Below are positions 44,339 through 55,315 of a stretch of DNA of 64,000 nucleotides, one piece after another; positions within the stretch are counted from its first letter, which is position 1; every line of letters starts with the position of its first letter. A program made the translations under genes and the position numbers. The stretch is taken from the NCBI GenBank assembly GCA_020744225.1, contig JAGMWG010000015.1, positions 806,001-870,000 on the forward strand. The letters are read 5' to 3'. A model generated the notes under the pieces. The model was given only the letters and a program-made list of their open reading frames with translations. It ran no database searches and was not told where the DNA came from. This stretch comes from Paraphoma chrysanthemicola. Its lineage: Eukaryota > Ascomycota > Dothideomycetes > Pleosporales > Phaeosphaeriaceae.

Positions 44339-45794
44339 GATGGATGGGTATTGACAATGTGCGAAGGGAATCTGCGTAGAGACGTATGTTGCATTTATAG
44401 TCTCCATTGTTGCATCCGTCGACCTCCAGAAAGGAAGAACCTTGGACGTCATCCCCACAACGCACCCCGCATTGTAAACCGCCGAAGTTGGAGGGGATCC
44501 TGGCTGCTCGTCTTTTAGCAAGTTGCTGATCGTGTATTGACTGTTGGAAGGAGCTTTCGGCGATCATCGCCGAGTGCTCGGGGACGGACGGCCGATGCCG
44601 AATACAGAACCATGCTGTAGATGGCCAAAGAGAGTTCGATAAATGTCGACTTCGGTCCTTTTACTGACTCCCACTGCTGGGTGATCCGATGTTCTCCCGA
44701 TATTTTTTCAAGAGCGTTAACAGGCGCGCACGACCATGTCGCACTTTACCACAATACACGTCTTTCCCCTCCATGATCCATTGGCGCAATAGAGGCTCCT
44801 CGGAGATGGAAAACACCAGCGTCAAGCACTGAGATGTTGTGGCTCTAAAGTGAGGCACCACCTTTCGTTTGCCGTGGAACAGGGCTACTTCAAGTAGTCA
44901 CGGCCTCGACGAAGCGTCTGGCCAAATCAACCGTCCTTCAAAGTCAGCTGGTGCGGCCCGACCTCGGGAACTGCGAGGTTAATATTCTTGTTGGACAAGA
45001 GAGGTGCACTGTGATGTTACCGCGGCTCTGTTCGTTGCATATGCAGCGACACATGATATCCAGGCATTAAGCAAGCGCGGACTTGCAAAGTACGAATACT
45101 GGTAAGTGACCTAGCATCAGTATCGCTAGATGTTAGAAGTCATGCTTCGTTCGTGGACGACGACAAGAATCACCACAGAACGTAAAGGTACTGAACCTAT
45201 GCAGCTCCGGTAGGACATCAATCTCACCTTTTCCCGCAACTTCATCAACAAGCAGCGTAAATACATACGCGTTTAGCCAGAGTAGTAAAGACAGCATCTA
45301 TGCAGTAGTCTAGAGGCCTTCAGTGTATTATCAAGATTGCGCGGCAAATGTAAAACGCACGCAAAGGCACTCGGGAGTGTCCGACCGGACATGTCAAGGT
45401 GCAGTAGAGGAGAAATGTTGTGATCCAGTGGTGAGGAAGGAATGAGTTTTATCAACAGCTGGTCAAGGAAGGCACGATGGCGCAAGGGCTCTCGGCTGTT
45501 TTATCGTAGTTTGATACTCCAGGAACGCAAGGTCACTGTCCGCGCCCTTGGTATCCACGCCCTCGGTGCATTCTTCATCACACGCATCATCAATCACACA
45601 CAGGGGAAGCGTTTGTTCGATTTGACTTCATTGAAGATACTATCACAGCTAGAAAACTCCGCATATCCTATAGATGTCTAAGCCAGCCATTTACGCATGG
45701 TACTTATACACGGTCGAACCAAAGCGACCCCAGATGTGGCGGCCAGCTCCATGATGCAAGGGAATAAGATGCACTTTTAATCTTCTGCCTCAAT
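44339..45794. other. Intergenic, nothing recognised
   Basis: About 1.45 kb: promoter of the tannase-like gene on one side and the KAR2 3' flank on the other. Only short frames; none supported. Confidence 0.5.
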
Positions 45795-48587
45795 CTACAA
45801 CTCATCGTGATCGGGCTCAGCGTCATCATCACCACCGGCACCGCCTGAGCCGTAGAGCTTGGAGGTGATGGGGTAGGCGACATCAGACAGCTTCTGGAAC
45901 TGCTCATCGAAATCCTCGGAGGCGGCCGTAGCGGCGTTCTCCTCGAGCCAGTCCTGGGTCTCCTTGACGGCGTCCTTGATGGTCTCCTTGTCATCTTCGT
46001 CAATCTTGCCACCGAGGCCCTCCTCATCGTTGACCTGGTTCTTGAGGCTGTAGGCGTAGTTCTCGAGCTTGTTGCGGGACTCAATGCGCTCGCGGTTGGC
46101 CTTATCCTCTTCGGCGTACTTCTCGGCTTCCTCAACCATGCGCTCGATATCTTCGGTGCTAAGGCGGCCCTTGTCGTTGGTGATGGTGATGCTCTCAGCC
46201 TTTCCGGTGCCCTTGTCGACAGCGGAGACCTTGAGAATACCGTTGGCGTCGAGCTCGAAAGTGACCTCAATCTGGGGAACACCACGGGGCGCGGGACTAA
46301 GAATGATTAGTTTGCAGTTCAGTTCGGAAGTGAGCAATATGACTTACGGGATGTTGGTGAGCTCGAACTTGCCGAGGTTGTTGCTGCGAATGAGGTTAGT
46401 CGACAATTCGAGAGAGGCGCTAGTAAAGAAATTGATGGCGGTGAAGGAGGCCTTAGGCGTCAACGATTCCGTGGACGTCTCTGTTGTGGCGCTTGAGACC
46501 GTAGTTCCTTCCGAAAGCTTTGTCACAGGGAGCGCAATAGAACTTCTTCTCCTCGACATAGCGGTGATCCCTGGCCAGATTCGTGGGTTGGGACCTCTTG
46601 TTGCAAACAGCCTTGAAATCGAGGAACTCCCTTTGCTCTGCTGGGGTTCGCTTTGCCTTCTGCTCTGCATCCCAGTCTCTCCGGACTTCTCGCTTCCTCT
46701 TGAGCGAGGCTGCAGCCATGGCTTCCAGTTGTTCAGGAGTGAAGTCGATGTTGTCGACTCCTTCGATGACACCTTCCATGAGCGGATTGTGAGATGAGAG
46801 GCCGGACCATTCATAATCATCGCGGTCCCAGGGGCCGTCTGGAAAGCTGTACTTCCTGTTCCTCTCGTACATGGGCCAGAAGATGAGATGCAATGCAGCT
46901 TCGATGGCGACGAGTGCAGTTCGGAACAGTGGAACATTTGCTGCAGCAGGTATTGGACACTGGCAAAGCAATGCTGCGTGGATCTGGACGTAGCCCTCAT
47001 CCTTCGCTTCTCGGACTCTTCTGGGCTCGACTGTACGATTCTTGTGCTGTGTAATGCGGGTCCTGACTCCAGATGCTTTTGAGCCGGTTCCAGAGCCAAT
47101 GTATACCAAGTACCGTCTGCCCTTCTTGAGGACAAGTTCCAGATTCCCCAAATATTGGTGGGGATAGCGTCAGGAAGCGAGAGAAGCCAGTCAATGCTTG
47201 GTGGTGAGCCACTTTGGAGGACCTCCAAAAGCCCGTCAACGAAGGTGAGGCCGAGGCGAGGAAAGAGAGCGACCAGAGTGTCAAGAGTACCGAAGAGAGT
47301 GCGAAAGCGAGGATTGATCCAGTTGGGAACTGAAAGGCATAGCCAGGTTGCGTGTAGCATGAGCGCTTGGATGTTCGCAGCATCGTAGAGCATCTTGGCT
47401 GCATCGCTCTGCATTTCTCAGTGGCAGAGGTGAGGAGATGCGGAGGACAAGACGGCGACTTGCCAGACGCGTCCCTGCCAGCAGGATGCAGGTGCATGTG
47501 GGTGGTGAACATCCTGCAAGAGTAGGTGCATCAGGCACCGAGTCCACTGAAGGCACCCCTTCCTCACTGGAAGTCGCAACACCGGAAAGCCCAAGGTCCA
47601 GGAAGGTCCAGAGAACACAAGAGATCCAAGAATATCCGGAGAAGGGACAGGAGAAGAGACGAAGAGTTGAAAAAGAAAGGGGAATACTCACTTATCCTTT
47701 GTCATCGCACGTTCACCTTCGAAGACCTGGATGAGAACCACGGGCTGATTATCAGCAGCGGTGGAAAAGATCTGGCTCTTCTTGGTGGGAATGCTGGTAC
47801 CACGCTTGATAAGAGTGGTCATGACACCACCAGTGGTCTCGATACCGAGAGTGAGCGGGTTGACATCCATGAGAATGATATCTGCGAGAGTCTCATCACC
47901 AGCGAGGATACCACCCTGAACGGCGGCACCGTAAGCGACAGCCTCATCGGGGTTGACATCCTTGCGAGCCTTCTTTCCGAAGAACTCCTCAAGCATAGCC
48001 TGAACCTTGGGGATACGGGTAGAGCCACCAACGAGGACGATGTCGTCAATGTCAGCCTTCTTGAGCTTGGCGTCCTTGAGAACCTGCTCAACTGGCTTGA
48101 GAGTCTTCTTGAACAGATCGTTGTTAAGCTCCTCGAATTTGGCGCGGGTGAGAGTCTCGGAGAAGTCCTTGCCCTTGTGGAAAGACTCGATTTCGATCTT
48201 GGTGGTCTTTTGCGACGAGAGCGTACGCTTGGCCTTCTCGACTTCGCGCTTCAGCTTACCCATGGACTTGGCGTCCTTGGTGACGTCGACGTCGTTCTCC
48301 TTGTTGTACTTCTTGACAAAGTGGTTGATGATACGGTTGTCGAAATCCTCACCACCGAGATGAGTATCACCAGCGGTCGACTGGACCTCGAAAACACCCT
48401 CCTCAAGAGTGAGGATGGACACATCGAAAGTACCACCACCAAGATCGTAGACGAGAACCTGGCGCTCCTTCTTGTCGTCGACCTTGTTAAGGCCATAGGC
48501 CAAAGCTGCCGCGGTAGGCTCGTTGACGACACGGAGAACGTTGAGACCGGCGATGGTACCAGCGTCCTTGGTGGCGGCACGCTGGGC

Positions 48588-48629
<42 letters not shown>

Positions 48630-49294
48630 GGGCTCGCCGAGATAGCTCTCAGCAATCTCCTTCATCTTTCCAAGAACCATGGCCGAGATCTCCTCGGGTG
48701 TGAAAAGGGTATCCTTGTTGTGGACCTCGACGCTGACGCGGGGCTGGCCATTCTTGTTAACGACCTTGAAGGGGAAGTGCTTGATATCGTTCTGGACGGC
48801 CTTGTCGGTGAACTTTTGGCCGATGAGACGTTTCTGCCATACAGTCAGTATTTTGTGCTCGAATGTGGAGAAGTGGAGCTCTTACGATGTCAAAGACAGT
48901 CCGGTGGGGGTTGCTGGCGTACTGGTTCTTCGCGGCATCTCCAACAAGACGCTCGTCGTCGGTGAAGGCGACCCAGGAAGGAGTGATACGGTTACCTGTA
49001 AAAAAGGCCACCTGTTAGGTCGGATTTAAAACGGAGGCTCTCAGCGCACTCACCTTGGTCGTTGACCATAATCTCAACCTTGCCGTTCTTCATGATACCC
49101 ACACAGGAGTAGGTGGTTCCCAGATCGATACCAATGACGGGGCCGGAGATTGCGCTGGCATCCTCCTTGATGGGCTCCTGGTCAGCAGCGTGTGCTGTCT
49201 TCGCCAGCATCAGACCACCGACGAGGACAAGAAGAAGGTAGAAGGCAATGCTCCATGTCGAGCGCTTGCTCGCGCTCCGTGAGCTCCGAGCCAT
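45795..49294 (-). CDS. KAR2: ER chaperone BiP/Kar2 (Hsp70), interrupted by a nuclease-bearing intron
   Basis: Five exons (49294-49054, 48995-48886, 48833-47692, 46383-46348, 46296-45795) give about 676 aa. Introns are 58, 52, 1308 and 51 nt. Start ATG at 49294; the N-terminal hydrophobic signal (IAFYLLLVLVGGLMLAKTAHA) targets the ER. The ATPase domain has GPVIGIDLGTTYSCVG, DLGGGTFDVSIL and DIVLVGGSTRIPKV; the substrate-binding domain has EGERAMTKDNNNLGKFELT, assembled across the large intron. The protein ends in HDEL, the ER retrieval signal. BiP folds and translocates secretory proteins and represses Ire1 in the unfolded protein response. All introns have canonical ends and correct phase, so the gene should be functional if the 1308-nt intron is spliced. 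Confidence 0.97.
46348..46383 (-). other. 36-nt micro-exon of KAR2
   Basis: Exon 4 codes for the end of the D-N-N-N-L-G-K-F-E-L-T-N-I-P block. It lies between the acceptor of the 1308-nt intron and the donor of the next 51-nt intron. The reading frame and Hsp70 conservation fix both borders. Confidence 0.9.
46384..47691 (-). mobile_element. 1308-nt KAR2 intron carrying a GIY-YIG nuclease gene
   Basis: The donor is GTGAGT at 47691 after ...AAGGATAA; the acceptor is ATTCGCAG at 46384, preceded by a consensus branch GACTAAC. All other introns of the gene are 51-58 nt. The first about 275 nt and last about 70 nt are non-coding; between them is a same-strand nuclease gene. A selfish nuclease inside an intron at a highly conserved Hsp70 site fits a homing-endonuclease lifestyle in a spliceosomal intron. 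That mechanism is inference; the intron, its splice signals and its ORF are seen directly. Confidence 0.8.
46453..47414 (-). pseudogene. GIY-YIG-like nuclease with C2H2 finger, frameshifted
   Basis: Read from the ATG at 47414, frame A gives a helical N-terminal region ending DWLLSLPDAIPTNIWGIW, with G-I-W in the place of the GIY half-motif. The match then continues in the -1 frame with ELVLKKGRRYLVYIGSGTGS (YIG half-motif), the Arg and His of GVRTRITQHK, the LLCQCPIP block and the metal-site-like Glu of VAIEAALHLIFWPM. After a basic region the protein ends with a C2H2 finger (YCAPCDKAFGRNYGLKRH, C-x2-C-x12-H-x4-H) and stops at 46453. The two frames must join between about 47152 and 47131, near a GGGG run at 47146-47149, implying a 1-nt loss. 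The finger could give DNA specificity. Family: fungal GIY-YIG domain proteins. Confidence 0.75.
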
Positions 49295-51676
49295 TGTGCG
49301 TATGTGTGGTGAGTAGTCTTGACGACTGACTAGGCTCGAATGCCGGGGGCGGTGGGAGGGCGAAACTCTTAGTGAGCTCGCAGTGCGTGCGGGGTGGAGA
49401 ACCAGAAGCTCCGGGTATCCAAAGGAAAAGTTGAAAGCAAAGGGCGAGTTGCGGTGCACTCTTGAAGTGAGGATTGAGAGGGAAGAATGAGGCCGGCGGT
49501 GGGCTGGCGTTATATGGAGCGAGCTTTCCAGACTATTCGAAGTGAACACCTTTGCGATTTCGAAATCCCTGCCAAAAGCGGACTAGCGCGTCGTAGGTCT
49601 GAAGCGCCACCGTGGTTCCTCTTCCAACCGCTCGCACATCAGCCTCAATTTCACCTATTTTCATGCAGCGGTGTACAGGACACGTGTGATTTGCGGGTGC
49701 CAGAACCTTCGATATAGTCACCGTGCGATGGCTGCAAACGGCGATATTGCTTCAAGGCACGACCGCCCGCTGCTATACTGGAGGACTCACGCTAGAAAGT
49801 AACAGCTGGCCTCAGTTGTAGTCATTTGGATATGCTTTATGCCTTTGTGCCCCTCCCCTGGCTATCGCGTATCGCAGGCAGCCCCGCGCTAGCTGTGTAG
49901 CGAAGTCAGCCTCACCCGCTGCCAGCAATCCTCTCTCCAGGTGTCCTTAATTGTCGCGGACTTGATTGCGGCAATGTCTGGCCATCTGTTCACTTTGCGC
50001 TTGCTAGTCCAATGGGGGCCGTCTTCCTGAGTGACTCCTCGCTTCACGTGCGATGTCTCCTGAATGAGTACCATTCTCATGTCTCAGCATGACTCGACCA
50101 ATGTACTTGACACATTGCAATCGACACCGAAGGTTGAACGCAACATTTACGCTACTTCGATGTCGCCGCCTTCATCATCCTGCTCTCATGTACCTGCTTC
50201 ACATGTTGTTCCGTGCTGCACTGCTCCCAAGGCCCTTCCCATCCCGACTGTTCTCCGATGCAAGTCATTCTCTTTCTACCGCGTCACCGCCATGCTATTG
50301 AGATTTTCTCTAAGCTTTTGCAATGCTTATTCCTCCGCTTCACCTTCTCAACATGTCGCAACCCTACCACATATGGCAACTTGCACAACCGTGGATAGCT
50401 GCGCTAAGAGGTTGGCATCGTGAGACATCTTGTGTGGCCAGATTCTTGGTGTGTCAGCCGCGACCGGGAATGTCTTGCCATCACTGCATCCTCCTCTCGA
50501 CCCCGAGCTTCTGGCTACACTGTATCTGGGAGGTGATGTGATGGTGTTGATTCCAGCACTAAAAATTGGCATCATTTGCGGCCCGACTACATGTCGATCC
50601 TTGACAGTAAGGCGACGAAGCTGCCAGATCGCTGTGTTGTAGTAAAGTACCGATTTTCTCTGGACTCGTCAAGGCAGATGGCTTTCGAATATAGTATCTT
50701 TACGTCAACGAGACTGCTTACCTCACGACTGAAGCAACCACCTCGTGTATCTAGGGAGCGTACTCGGGCCTGCGGAGAGCTTGCTCGACAAGACGCTGCT
50801 AACGTCTCTATCAACGAGGTTGCAATCAAATACCTCAAGCTTCTTGTTTTGCGCCACAGAGCCCAATTTACAGGCATCGGGAACATAAACTTTCTTGACA
50901 TACTCAATGCGGTCTTTTTCGACTCAAAGTCATTGATCACGGCACTAGGGGCTTGGACGCCGTCGCTCGGCACCCCGGAAGGTGGTGACAATTTGGCGCC
51001 GAGTGTTCGCCGTACTGCGTCACGGTTGCTATTTACTAATGTGCCTCGTTGAGCCTCGGAACTCGCCTCCTTGGGACGAAGGATTGTTATTCACCCCGCA
51101 CTTTGTAGATTGATGAGAAATCCAGAAAAGACAACACTTTACTCTGTTATACGCAAATGCCCGAACCATGGTCGAGGAACCTCGCATTTTGTGGCTCACA
51201 GTGGACAACGGACTAGGTGATAGATAATGCACATGGCGAAAATCCAGCACACTGGCTGTCCTGTCAGCGATAGGGTGCAGTCACATAAGCCATGCCGTGA
51301 GCTGCTTACAACTACAACTCGTGCCACATGGAACGATCGTCAGGTACTCTCACCGCCCAATCGCTAAATGCCGCGTTTCGCCTAGACGACGTTCGCCACA
51401 TTATCACCGACTCAATCACAGGAGATGATTCTGCGTGATGCAATGGTAGCACAGCATCTTACAAATACAATCTCAGGTTCTGCTGTGACGTGCCCACCGA
51501 AAGAGGTAACGCGGGGCACAAATGATCCGTGCGCAATGCTTTCCGAACGTGGACGTCAAGAGTGGGAGTACTTATAAAGACGCCGTCCACGCCCACAATT
51601 TCATTCTGGACTAAACACAACGTGTAGTTCCTTCTTACAAAGTACTCCATCAAGTTGCAGGGCAACAAACGCAAAA
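49295..51676. other. Long intergenic region between divergent KAR2 and OYE genes
   Basis: About 2.4 kb. The part nearest 49295 is the pyrimidine-rich KAR2 leader and promoter. A plus-strand frame at about 50591-51052 (ATG at 50591, about 153 aa) and one at 50064-50423 are open but have no recognisable domain. I leave both as unsupported. No tRNA or repeat was recognised. Confidence 0.4.
49680..49687. promoter_or_regulatory. ACACGTGT palindrome upstream of KAR2
   Basis: An 8-bp palindrome containing CACGTG, about 390 bp upstream of the KAR2 ATG. bZIP factors such as Hac1 act on ACGTG-core elements of ER chaperone genes, so this is a candidate unfolded-protein-response site. It could equally be a bHLH E-box or chance. 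Confidence 0.25.
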
Positions 51677-53007
51677 ATGGGAGCCGAAGCCAACACAACT
51701 AAGCCGCATGGCCACCACGCCATTCCGAAAGACATTCCCGAGGATGAGGGTCTACGCAACACCGCTGCAAAAGGCGTAAGTTCAAGAATTTTTGGGTACC
51801 AAGTATCTTACTGACTTTGATCCAATAGGTTTCATATTTCACTCCTGAGCAAAGCCCCCCGGCAGGTACCGCAATTGGCATGCTCGATGGCAGCTCCAAG
51901 ATTCCTAAGCTTTTCACCCCACTCAAGCTGCGCGGCCTCGAATTGCAGAACCGCATTGCTCTCTCACCCCTCTGCCAGTACTCTGCCGAGGATGGTCACC
52001 ACACAGCGTGGCATCTTACGCATCTCGGTGGTATCATCCAGCGCGGGCCAGGTCTTGCCTTAGTCGAAGCCACGGCTGTCCAGCCTGAGGGTCGTATCAC
52101 GCCAGAGGACAGTGGTCTCTGGAAAGACTCACAGAAGGAGGGTCTCCGCAAGATTGTTGAATTTGCGCACTCGCAGGGTCAAAAGATTGGTATCCAGCTT
52201 GCGCATGCAGGTCGCAAAGCCAGTACTGTTGCACCGTGGCTAAGCAAAGGCGACATTGCAGGGAAAGAGCTCAACGGCTGGCCCGACAACGTGTATGCCC
52301 CTTCAGCTATCGCTTTCAACGATCACCACTGCCAACCCAAGGAGATGACAATTGAGGATATTGAGAAATTCAAGACCGCCTTCAAGCAGGCCATCGAGCG
52401 TGCAGTGGATGTCGGCTTCGACACCATTGAGATCCACAATGCCCACGGATATCTTCTCCACACCTTCCTCTCGCCTGCTTCCAATAAGCGTACGGACAAG
52501 TATGGCGGCTCTTTTGAGAACCGCACTCGCTTGACTTTGGAGGTTGTCGATATTGCACGTCAGACTATTCCCAAGGACATGCCTTTGATTCTTCGCATCA
52601 GCGCTACTGACTGGCTCGATGAGGCTGGCATTGAGGGCTGGACTGTTGATCAGACTGTGCAACTTGCCGAGATCCTCGCTGACCGAGGTGTCGATCTGTT
52701 GGACGTGTCTTCCGGTGGCCTACACGAAAAGCAGCACATTCACGGCGGACCTGGCTACCAGGAGCCATTTGCGAAGGCCGTCAAGGACAAAGTCGGTGAC
52801 AAATTGCTTGTCGGCACAGTCGGATCGATTACCAACGGCAAGCAAGCGAACGGCTATCTGGAGGACGACAATTTGGATGTTGCGTTCATCGGCCGCATGT
52901 TCCAAAAGAATCCAGGTCTTGTCTGGCAGTTCGCCGATGACCTTGGTGTTGAAGGACGATGGGCAAACCAAATTCGATGGGGCTTCGGAGGCCGCGGCAA
53001 GAAGTAA
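51677..53007 (+). CDS. NADH:flavin oxidoreductase, Old Yellow Enzyme family (YqjM-like class)
   Basis: Two exons, 425 aa; intron 51776-51828 (53 nt) joins LRNTAAKG to VSYFTPEQSPP. The TIM-barrel shows the OYE class III pattern: LKLRGLELQNRIALSPLCQYSA (residues about 60-80, with FMN-contacting residues), LVEATAVQPEGRITPEDSGLW, GIQLAHAGRKAS, then FDTIEIHNAHGYLLHTFLSP-x-NKRTDKYGGSFENR with the substrate-binding His-Asn-x-x-His variant, and DLLDVSSGG and GRMFQKNPGLVW towards the end. FMN-dependent, NADPH-driven reduction of activated C=C bonds in the cytosol. The stop TAA overlaps a GTAAGT donor and could be bypassed by a 150-nt intron (see findings). Confidence 0.93.
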
Positions 53008-53153
53008 GTGACTTGCCGCAAGCGCCTCCCACACATCGCTAGTCGATGATGCCAGATGTTGTTATCTCTCAATAGTGGCATATGTATCATGGGTTCGATA
53101 AGTTCTTTAATTTATAGACATTTGACGAATAAATTTCTAATGATTACTTACAG

Positions 53154-53262
53154 GGAAGAAGTGATCAAGAAGAAACAATTCGCAAATGAGGCAGAATTCA
53201 CACTTCAGCAGAAGGAGGGATTTGCGAATGGTGCTGCGTTCAGTGAGTACAAGAACAAATAG
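53154..53262 (+). other. Possible alternative last exon of the OYE gene
   Basis: If GTAAGT at 53004 is used as donor and ATTACTTACAG at 53153 as acceptor, the frame continues as KEEVIKKKQFANEAEFTLQQ and ends SEYKNK at 53262. The phase matches exactly and the peptide is Lys/Glu-rich like many fungal C-terminal tails. The intron would be 150 nt, longer than its neighbours. Confidence 0.35.
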
Positions 53263-53925
53263 GCCAACCATCTAGAGGCCACCGGGCTGCAATAGATCCA
53301 ATAAAGGCGTCTCAAGTCGACCAATCCTATGATCCTTGAAACACATCGCATGTCAAACTTCACGCCAAAATATTTTCTTTCACAAGCTAACATGTGTTTC
53401 TGGATCGATACGACCAATCTAATGCAGGATCGGTGGTTGCTCGATCCATTGCGAACAGCTTTCACAGTACAAGACGTGTTCCTTAATCCCGCTGCCGTTA
53501 CAGCCACCTCGGAGGTTGAAAACGCGGCCACGAAATTTTCTATACGATTCGAGCAACTAAAGAAGGATGGCATTGCTCCGGGGCTAAGTAGCTTAACCAC
53601 TTTAACAACAAACGCGCGGCCCAAAATGTCTAGCGTCTTGCGATCTGATTGGGCCATTGTGTTGCAAGACGTCATGTTGAACATAAATCAGGCACGACAA
53701 CGTGGTGTAGTACCCGAGAGTGCGTCGACGTATCCCATAACCGTGTGTTTCCCATACAGAAGGTAACATCTGGGAGGTTTCAATCTGCCAAGCAGAAGTT
53801 GCCGAAATTTCCTACCACGGATACTTTTCTATTATTGTTCGTTTCAATTGCAGAATTCTAGGCATTGCGCAACTGAACGTGCCTGTCTCGCCAGCCAGGC
53901 ACTGTTCTAGAGATCCTGACACAAT
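53263..53925. other. Intergenic with one weak frame (53329-53766)
   Basis: An ATG-started plus-strand frame of 145 codons has no recognisable domain and overlaps an equally long minus-strand frame. Not called as a gene. Otherwise it is the promoter of the DUF1769 gene. Confidence 0.4.
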
Positions 53926-55286
53926 ATGGCGAAAGATAGTGTTATCGACCCCGCAGCACGAGACAAATATCTCCTTCAAGGTTTGTCCTACTACCTATTT
54001 TCAAACCATCACGCGGCAGCCTAACATCCACAGTAACCGCTGGTCCAACATACGACCCCGCAACTCACCAAGAAGTCCCCGTAAATGGCCGAGACGACAT
54101 CTGCATCGAGTCAGACTCCCTCACCTGCTGGCTCAAAGTCCGCATAAAAGATTACCACGGCCTGCCTCACAATTCCCCCTCCTCGTCACCATACTTCGAC
54201 CATGCCCTGCACACTTCAGACCGGTACTCCGTCGCCTGGTCCTTCGTCCCGAAGAAAGATCTCGCTGGATCTGACATCGTCCTCGGCTTCGACTACGACC
54301 ATTCCATCAAGCACCAACTACCCCCTGGCTTCAAATATGCGATGAAAATCGCGACAGGCATGCTAGACCCGGGCCTTTATTCTGATCCGTATTCTGATAA
54401 CCCGTATCTGTACGGCCCGGCACTATCTGGTCTTTTCACGCTTAATATCGGCGACCGAGTATCTGATATTCCAGCCTCCGAACAACTCGCTTCTCTCTCC
54501 CACCAGACCTCGGGAGTTGTTGAAGAAGGTGCCACGGGGTCAGGGAAATCCATTCGCGAGTCGCTTGACATTCCACCAAAGTGGAAAAAACGGCGTAAAC
54601 ATTTCCTCAACAAGCAAAATCTCGAGGCTTTCACGTTTGAAAAGGGACGTATGTATCATGCGGATTTCTTCAATCCGTATCTCGATTTTGCCAACTTCTC
54701 GCTCAGGTTGCCTGGGTTCTCGATTTCGGTGGCAAGGTATATTGATGAGAAGACGCATCATTTGAGATATGTGATGCGAAATCGCGCGACGGACGAGGTT
54801 TGTTTTGTGGTGGTGTTTAGGTTGCTGTTTGGGAGGGAGTTGGAAGAGGTTGTGGAGGGGAGGAAAGAGGAGGGTGAGGGGAAGGGAGATCTGGAGCAGG
54901 GGATGAAAAATGGAGAGGAGAAGTCATCGCAAGATAGGAAGCATGCTGCCATTGTGAAGGCGGAGAAGAGCAAGGAGGCAGAGGTCAGCGAGGAAGAGAA
55001 GGACGTTGCGGAAAATAAGGCGTCAACGAAGGCGGAACCAGAAGTTAATGAGGATAACGCAGGATACTCGGCAACAGCAGCGGTGACTTCATTTTCAAAC
55101 ACAATCTACGCTGCAATAACTGCAATGGGCTTCTGGGACGATGCGTCATCTTCATCAGAGTCTGGAGAGCCGAGCCGCGATCCATCGCCACACGCATCGG
55201 GCAGCTCACTTGAAGCACAAGTCGACGACATGGACGACGCAACCGTGGAGAAGTATTTGCAAAGTCGACAGGGCAATGTACATTAG
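53926..55286 (+). CDS. DUF1769 family protein
   Basis: Two exons, about 435 aa; intron 53981-54033 (53 nt, GTTTGT...TCCACAG) joins KYLLQ to VTAGPTYDPATHQEVPVN. The DUF1769 core follows: ICIESDSLTCWLKVRIKDYH, GLPHNSPSSSPYFDH, LGFDYDHSIKHQLPPGF, DPGLYSDPYSDNPYLYGPALS, and FNPYLDFANFSLRLPGFSIS with the ARYIDEKTHHLRYVMRNR segment. In fungi this conserved family is of unknown biochemical role, probably cytoplasmic. The C-terminal third is a charged, Glu/Lys-rich disordered extension. Transcription converges with the fumarate reductase gene, whose stop is only 29 bp away. Confidence 0.88.
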
Positions 55287-55315
55287 GGTACAGACTATAA
55301 TCAAATCATCATCAA

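Noticed and set aside
45704..46285. Ser/Arg-rich minus-strand frame
   Set aside because: Shadow of the KAR2 last exon in another frame.
46997..47691. Other minus-strand frames inside the KAR2 intron
   Set aside because: Low-complexity Pro/Ser-rich readings without motifs; the nuclease reading explains the region better.
47526..48965. 479-codon plus-strand frame
   Set aside because: Antisense to the KAR2 coding exon; long antisense frames are common opposite highly codon-biased Hsp70 genes, and the sequence has no domain.
50064..51052. Plus-strand frames between KAR2 and the OYE gene
   Set aside because: Unrecognised composition, one without ATG; no joining intron found.
53329..53766. 145-codon plus-strand frame downstream of OYE
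   Set aside because: An equally long frame on the opposite strand and no recognisable features; evidence insufficient.
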